DNA of 17,615 bases from Alphaproteobacteria bacterium. Lineage in GTDB: Bacteria; Pseudomonadota; Alphaproteobacteria; UBA6615. The stretch lies in contig JABDJY010000056.1 of assembly GCA_013003285.1 (NCBI GenBank), positions 1-17,615 on the forward strand, written 5' to 3'. The notes beneath the pieces are model-generated. The model saw nothing but the letters and a program-made list of their open reading frames with translations, was not told the DNA's origin and ran no database searches. The position numbers and the translations under genes are program-made. Numbering within the stretch: the first letter of the stretch is position 1; every line of letters starts with the position of its first letter. Positions 13,536 to 17,615 of the stretch are shown piece after piece.

Positions 13536-13553
13536 GGGAGGATTAGACCTCCC
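13536..13553. terminator. Hairpin between the small membrane gene and korB
   Basis: GGGAGG and CCTCCC form a perfect 6-base stem around the 6-base loop ATTAGA, at the convergent junction and overlapping the korB stop. There is no T-run immediately after on the plus strand. On the minus strand a T-rich stretch follows about a dozen bases later. A weak bidirectional terminator is likely. Confidence 0.4.
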
Positions 13554-14565
13554 AGGTGTGACCTCGGTGCAGCAGCTTATCGAAGTCGCCGTCGCCCTTT
13601 TCGCTTTTAATTGTGTTGATCTGGTCATGCACCGCGCCATCGTAGGTCGGCGCCGGGGCGCAATACAGTACGCCCAGTGCGACTGGGAAGGCCGGTGGCT
13701 GCATAGCGGCCAGCAGCATGGCCAGCGGCCGGTTGGTCTCGTCGTGGAGCAGAATATCGGCCTCTGTGACGCCATCTTCGCCGATGGTGACGACTTCCAG
13801 CTCGAGCAGGCCCTGCTTCATGCGCAGCCCCTTACTGGACTCGGCGCCGAAGATCAGCGGCTTGCCATGTTCGACATGGATTTGCATGTCGGCCTGCGCG
13901 CCTTTCTCCGTGAAATGCTTGAAGACACCATCATTGTAGACGATGCAGTTCTGGAAAATTTCAACGAACGAAGCGCCTTTGTTTTCATAGGCGCGCTGTA
14001 GAACGACCGGCAGATGCTTTTGCAAAATATCGGCCGAGCGCGCAATGAAGCGGCCGCCGGCGCCAAGCGCGAATTGGGCCGCCGATACGGGCCGGTCGAC
14101 CGAGCCATAAGGCGTCGAGGGCGAGCGGGTGCCGGTTTGCGATGTCGGCGAGTACTGGCCCTTGGTCAGGCCGTAGATTTCGTTATTGAACAGCAGGATC
14201 TGCATATCGACGTTGCGGCGCAGCGCATGCATGGTGTGGTTGCCGCCGATCGACAGCATGTCGCCGTCGCCGCCGACGACCCAAACATCGAGGTCCGGGT
14301 TGGCCAGCTTGACGCCGGTCGCGATGGTCGGCGAGCGGCCGTGGATCGTGTGGAAGCCGTAGGTTTCCATGTAGTAGGGGAAACGGGCGGCGCAGCCGAT
14401 GCCCGAGACGAACACCGTTTGTTCCGGATCGACCTGCATATCGGCGAGGGTCCGCTGAACCGCCTTGAGGATGGCGTAGTCGCCGCAGCCGGGGCACCAT
14501 CGGACTTCTTGGTCAGTCGCGAAATCCTTGGCCGTCAGTTTTTCAGGAGGCGTTTGGACGTTCAT
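13543..14565 (-). CDS. korB: 2-oxoacid:ferredoxin oxidoreductase beta subunit (KorB)
   Basis: This is the thiamine-diphosphate subunit of a 2-oxoacid:ferredoxin oxidoreductase, 340 aa. It carries WCPGCGDYAIL (Cys24, Cys27), GIGCAAR (Cys58) and NCIVYNDG (Cys207): four cysteines for one [4Fe-4S] cluster. The ThDP/Mg motif is GGDGDMLSIGGNH (98-110) with FNNEIYGLTKGQYSPTS after it. It follows korA by one base, with GGAG eight bases before the ATG, so the two are translationally coupled. The KorAB form converts 2-oxoglutarate and CoA to succinyl-CoA, CO2 and reduced ferredoxin, or runs in reverse. The enzyme could also accept pyruvate or other 2-oxoacids; sequence alone does not decide. Confidence 0.92.
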   Translation of the reverse strand: MNVQTPPEKLTAKDFATDQEVRWCPGCGDYAILKAVQRTLADMQVDPEQTVFVSGIGCAARFPYYMETYGFHTIHGRSPTIATGVKLANPDLDVWVVGGDGDMLSIGGNHTMHALRRNVDMQILLFNNEIYGLTKGQYSPTSQTGTRSPSTPYGSVDRPVSAAQFALGAGGRFIARSADILQKHLPVVLQRAYENKGASFVEIFQNCIVYNDGVFKHFTEKGAQADMQIHVEHGKPLIFGAESSKGLRMKQGLLELEVVTIGEDGVTEADILLHDETNRPLAMLLAAMQPPAFPVALGVLYCAPAPTYDGAVHDQINTIKSEKGDGDFDKLLHRGHTWEV

Positions 14566-14566
14566 C

Positions 14567-16438
14567 TTATTTCTCCAACCGGCTGCGAATGGCCGTTTCC
14601 AACTCGTTGATCAGGAATGGCTTACCATTCACCTTGTTGAATCCCTCGGCCGGGACAAGATACTGCGCGCGCAGCAAGGTGACCAATTGGCCGTTATTCA
14701 TTTCCGGCACTAGAACTTGGTCGAAACCACCCAGCAGATCGCCCAGATTGCGCGGCAGCGGCCAGATGTAGCGCAGATGGACGTGGGCGACCTTCAACCC
14801 TTCCAGGCGCATATTGCTGACCGCGCGGTTGATCGGTCCGTAGGTCGAACCCCAGCCGACCACCACCAGATCGTCGCCGATCTCGCCCTGGTCGATTTCT
14901 TGCTCGGGAATATCGTTGGCGATGCCGTCGATCTTGGCGGCGCGAAGATCGGTCATCTTTTGATGGTTTTCCGGTGCGTAGGAAATATGTCCCGACCCAT
15001 CGGCGCGTTCGATGCCGCCGATACGGTGCGCCAGTTGCGGCGTGCCGGGCTTGACCCAGGGCCGCGCCAATGTTTCCGGGTCGCGCGAGAACGGCTGGAA
15101 GTCTTCCGGATCGGTGCGGAATTCAACCTCGAAGGGCTCGTATTTCGACATGTCCGGGATGAGCCACGGCTCCGACGCGTTGGCCAAATAGCCGTCGGTG
15201 AGCAGCATGACCGGGGTCATGAACTTGGTCGCCAGGCGCACCGCTTCGATGGCGACGTCGAAACCGTCGGTTGACGAGCTGACCGAAATGACCGGCATCG
15301 GCGCGTCTGCATTACGCCCGAAGACCGCTTGGTACAGATCCGACTGTTCGGTCTTGGTGGGCAGGCCTGTCGACGGTCCGGCGCGCTGCGAGTTCACGAT
15401 GATCAGGGGAAGCTCGGTCGCAATGGCCAGCCCGATGGCTTCCATTTTCAACGCTATACCGGGTCCGGAGCTGGAGGTGATACCCAGCGAGCCCGCATAA
15501 GAGGCGCCGATGGCGGCGCCGACCGCGGCGATCTCGTCTTCTGCCTGGAACGTCACCACGCCGAATTCCTTCATGGCGGCAAACTGATGCAGCAGCGCCG
15601 AAGCCGGCGTGATCGGATAGGAGCAGAAGGTGAGGTCGACATTGGCCAGCTGGGTGCCCTTGAGCAGGCCCAAGGCAATGGAGTCGGTGCCGGTCACAGT
15701 GCGGTAGAGGCCGGGCTCAATCTGCGCCGGCGGAATGCTGTAGCCGCCGATCTCGGCGGGCATTTCCGCGGTTTCGCCGAATGCATGGCCGGCATTGAGG
15801 GCGGCGATGTTGGCGGCGGCGATATCGGTGTTCTTGGCGAACTTGTCGTTAAGCCAATCGACCGACGCCTGCCGGCGCCGCCCATACATCCAATAGATCA
15901 GGCCGAGCGCCCACATGTTTTTCGAGCGCAGCGCTTCCTTGTTCGAAAGGCCGAATTCCTTCACCGCCTCGACGGTCAGGCGCGACATATCGATCTTGAT
16001 GACGCGGTACTTGTCGAGGCTGTCGCCCTCTTCCAGCGGGTTGGCGTCGTACCCGGCTTTCGCCAGGTTACGGTCGGTAAACGCGCCGGTGTCGGCGATG
16101 ACGATGCCGCCGAGTTTGACGTCGGCGAGGTTGGTGATCAACGCCGCCGGGTTCATCACCACCAGCACGTCGAGTTCGTCGCCCGAGGTCATGATCTTGC
16201 GGGCGCCAAAATTAATCTGAAACGCCGATACACCGAATGTGGTGCCGGCGGGGGCGCGGATTTCGGCGGGGAAATCGGGGAAGGTTGCCAGATCGTTTCC
16301 GGCCAGCGCGGCGGTCAGCGTAAACTGGGTGCCGGTAAGCTGCATACCGTCGCCGGAATCTCCGGCGAACCGGACAACGGCTGATTCAACTTCGTCGCGT
16401 TTTTCTTCCGGCCGCTCCAGGGCGGATACCTCGGACAT
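14567..16438 (-). CDS. korA: 2-oxoacid:ferredoxin oxidoreductase alpha subunit with fused gamma domain (KorA)
   Basis: This is a 623-aa subunit. The N-terminal part (about 20-210) is the gamma domain, beginning VVRFAGDSGDGMQLTG. The alpha part follows, with YPITPAS near residue 273, TSSSGPG near 320 and RAGPSTGLPTKTEQSDL near 352-368, which are the CoA/ThDP-side motifs of the family. Gamma-alpha fusion with only a beta partner and no ferredoxin-like delta subunit is the KorAB architecture seen in aerobes such as mycobacteria and in Hydrogenobacter. This suggests an oxygen-tolerant enzyme, which is inference. The ATG at 16438 has AAGGAAGAAG just upstream. It is probably in an operon with the upstream ferredoxin-NADP reductase gene and with korB. 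Confidence 0.93.
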   Translation of the reverse strand: MSEVSALERPEEKRDEVESAVVRFAGDSGDGMQLTGTQFTLTAALAGNDLATFPDFPAEIRAPAGTTFGVSAFQINFGARKIMTSGDELDVLVVMNPAALITNLADVKLGGIVIADTGAFTDRNLAKAGYDANPLEEGDSLDKYRVIKIDMSRLTVEAVKEFGLSNKEALRSKNMWALGLIYWMYGRRRQASVDWLNDKFAKNTDIAAANIAALNAGHAFGETAEMPAEIGGYSIPPAQIEPGLYRTVTGTDSIALGLLKGTQLANVDLTFCSYPITPASALLHQFAAMKEFGVVTFQAEDEIAAVGAAIGASYAGSLGITSSSGPGIALKMEAIGLAIATELPLIIVNSQRAGPSTGLPTKTEQSDLYQAVFGRNADAPMPVISVSSSTDGFDVAIEAVRLATKFMTPVMLLTDGYLANASEPWLIPDMSKYEPFEVEFRTDPEDFQPFSRDPETLARPWVKPGTPQLAHRIGGIERADGSGHISYAPENHQKMTDLRAAKIDGIANDIPEQEIDQGEIGDDLVVVGWGSTYGPINRAVSNMRLEGLKVAHVHLRYIWPLPRNLGDLLGGFDQVLVPEMNNGQLVTLLRAQYLVPAEGFNKVNGKPFLINELETAIRSRLEK

Positions 16439-16590
16439 ATACTTCTTCCTTGGGCGATATTTTGTAAGGCTAAGAGGTCACACTCGGCGTTTGACGCCAG
16501 CGTCTGATTGCGGGCGTAACTTCTTCCTCTGTTGCGCCTGTTTCAAGCACAAAATGGCACTTTCTCGCTGAAAATTAAGTCTTTTTCCGC
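16439..16590 (-). promoter_or_regulatory. Gap between fprA and korA
   Basis: These 152 bases are long enough for an internal korA promoter, but I see no convincing one. The purine-rich ribosome-site string AGGAAGAAGT of korA (16441-16450, minus strand) recurs exactly at 16519-16528, yet no start codon opens a frame after the second copy. GACG-CCAG-CGTC at 16493-16504 is a small hairpin. Confidence 0.3.
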
Positions 16591-17615
16591 TTAATCAAGC
16601 ACAGCCAGCATATCCGGCACTCTCACAAACTTGCGACGGGGCGCTTCGCCGCTCGCCGCGGCGATTTCGGCCTGCTCGATTTGCTGCCAATCGGCATAGT
16701 TAACGACTCGGACGCCGCGCTCCTTAAGCATGGCGGACAAGGCTGCGCGGCCCGGTTTGCTGCCCTCGGCGCCGTCTTCGAGGATCTGGTTCGCCGCGGT
16801 CTCGCCATCCGGTTTGTTGGTGCCGATGACCCCGGTGGGGCCCCGTTTGATCCAGCCGACCGCATAGACCCCGTCGCCGACCCGGCCCTCATCATGGACG
16901 ACGATGCCATTGTCGTCATCGAAGGGGACGCCCTCGATGGGAATCGAATAATAACCGATGGCCGCGACCACCAGGCCACATTCGATATCGAAGAACTCGC
17001 CAGTGCCGACGGCGCGGCCGTCCTCGACCTTGGTGCGCTCGACGCGCAGGCCCTCCACCTTGTCGCCGCCCAGCACTTCGACCGGGTTGGCGAAGAATTC
17101 GAAATGAACGTTCTTTGCCTTGCCGGCCGGGTCCACATCGAGAAACTCGCGCATGGTCGCCAAATTACGTTCTTTTAGGCGCTGATCGCGGTCGGACCAT
17201 TCGCCGGTCACTTCGTCGGGTAGTTGATCGGCGTGGACGATCGGCATGCAATTATCCAGCTTGCCCATCTCGCGCAGCTCCACATTGGTGAACTTCGCCT
17301 CGATCGGCCCGCGCCGGCCGAACAGGTACACATCGGTCAGGGGCGATGCCTGCACCGCGTCTGCCGCATGATCGGCGATATCGGTCGCGGCCATTTCTTC
17401 CGGCGTCTTGACCAGCACCCGGGCCGCGTCGATGGCCACGTTGCCGACCCCGACCACGGCCACCGCGCCGACGTTCAAATCGGGGTTCAGGTCGGTGAAG
17501 TCGGGATGGCCGTTATACCAGCCGACAAAATCGGCGGAACCATACACGCCTTCCTTATCGCCGCCGGGGATGCCCAGTTTACGGTCGGTCGGGGCGCCAA
17601 CTGCCAGCACGACCG
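16591..17615 (-). CDS. fprA: Ferredoxin/adrenodoxin-type NADP reductase (FprA-like), 3' part
   Basis: About 341 C-terminal residues are visible; the N-terminal FAD-binding part lies beyond the right edge. The family is the adrenodoxin-reductase-like flavoproteins (mycobacterial FprA), which exchange electrons between ferredoxin and NADP(H). Visible features are VLAVGAPTDRKLGIPG near the break; the NADP-binding Rossmann motif VVGVGNVAIDAARVL; the basic NADPH 2'-phosphate region FGRRGPIEAKFTNVELREMG; and the C-terminal FAD block YAVGWIKRGPTGVIGTNKPDG. The visible reading frame is unbroken to its TAA. It is 152 bases upstream of korA on the same strand, so reduced ferredoxin from KorAB is a natural partner; no ferredoxin gene is in view. 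A broader pyridine-nucleotide oxidoreductase label is possible, but the motifs fit FprA well. Confidence 0.88.
   Translation of the reverse strand, partial: VVLAVGAPTDRKLGIPGGDKEGVYGSADFVGWYNGHPDFTDLNPDLNVGAVAVVGVGNVAIDAARVLVKTPEEMAATDIADHAADAVQASPLTDVYLFGRRGPIEAKFTNVELREMGKLDNCMPIVHADQLPDEVTGEWSDRDQRLKERNLATMREFLDVDPAGKAKNVHFEFFANPVEVLGGDKVEGLRVERTKVEDGRAVGTGEFFDIECGLVVAAIGYYSIPIEGVPFDDDNGIVVHDEGRVGDGVYAVGWIKRGPTGVIGTNKPDGETAANQILEDGAEGSKPGRAALSAMLKERGVRVVNYADWQQIEQAEIAAASGEAPRRKFVRVPDMLAVLD

Noticed and set aside
15329..16384. Long open frame (351 codons) on the plus strand opposite korA
   Set aside because: It is antisense to a strongly conserved gene, is Gly/Arg/Asp-rich like typical high-GC shadows, and has no recognisable domain or ribosome site.
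16519..16528. Second copy of the korA ribosome-site string as evidence for a small upstream gene
   Set aside because: No ATG or usable GTG/TTG frame follows at proper spacing; the only nearby GTG is followed directly by TGA.

Overview
The window is high-GC DNA with dense, short-gapped gene clusters. It most likely comes from an aerobic, respiring alphaproteobacterium, with Rhodospirillales-like lineages the best guess. The grounds are an alphaproteobacterial-style zinc regulon, a CoxMNOP-type alternative aa3 cytochrome c oxidase with two subunit III proteins, a mitochondrial-type soluble cytochrome c, and a two-subunit KorAB oxidoreductase. This placement is inferred from gene families and order; no rRNA or tRNA lies in the window.

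Layout. (1) Bases 1-320 hold the 3' end of a PdeM-type phosphoesterase gene. (2) Bases 338-1471 (minus strand) encode an exported helical protein of unknown function. Its base composition is clearly more AT-rich than its neighbours, so it may have been acquired by transfer. (3) Bases 1575-4725 form a zinc-uptake regulon. znuA (minus) diverges from zur-znuC-znuB (plus) across a 110-base gap that carries a Zur-box-like dyad. (4) Bases 4722-13527 form a respiration block: heme A synthase ctaA (minus); the oxidase operon ctaC-ctaD-subunit III-like-ctaE-subunit IV (plus); a DUF2189 membrane protein; heme O synthase ctaB (minus); a class I cytochrome c; and a 75-aa single-span membrane protein. (5) Bases 13543-17615 (minus strand) hold an fprA-like ferredoxin-NADP reductase followed by korA and korB.

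How they work together. CtaB and CtaA convert heme B to heme O and then heme A for the CtaD subunit. The soluble cytochrome c is a plausible electron donor to the CuA site of CtaC. KorAB would oxidise a 2-oxoacid (probably 2-oxoglutarate) and reduce ferredoxin, and the FprA-like enzyme could exchange those electrons with NADP(H). ZnuABC, controlled by Zur, imports zinc.

I see no IS element, CRISPR array, phage gene, tRNA or rRNA. Most of the window is recognisable core metabolism. The parts least explained by known families are the AT-rich exported gene, the 75-aa membrane protein, the DUF2189 gene among the oxidase genes, several dyads and repeats in the respiratory intergenic regions, and a changed metal-site residue in CtaD. 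I did not find a clear, wholly new system.
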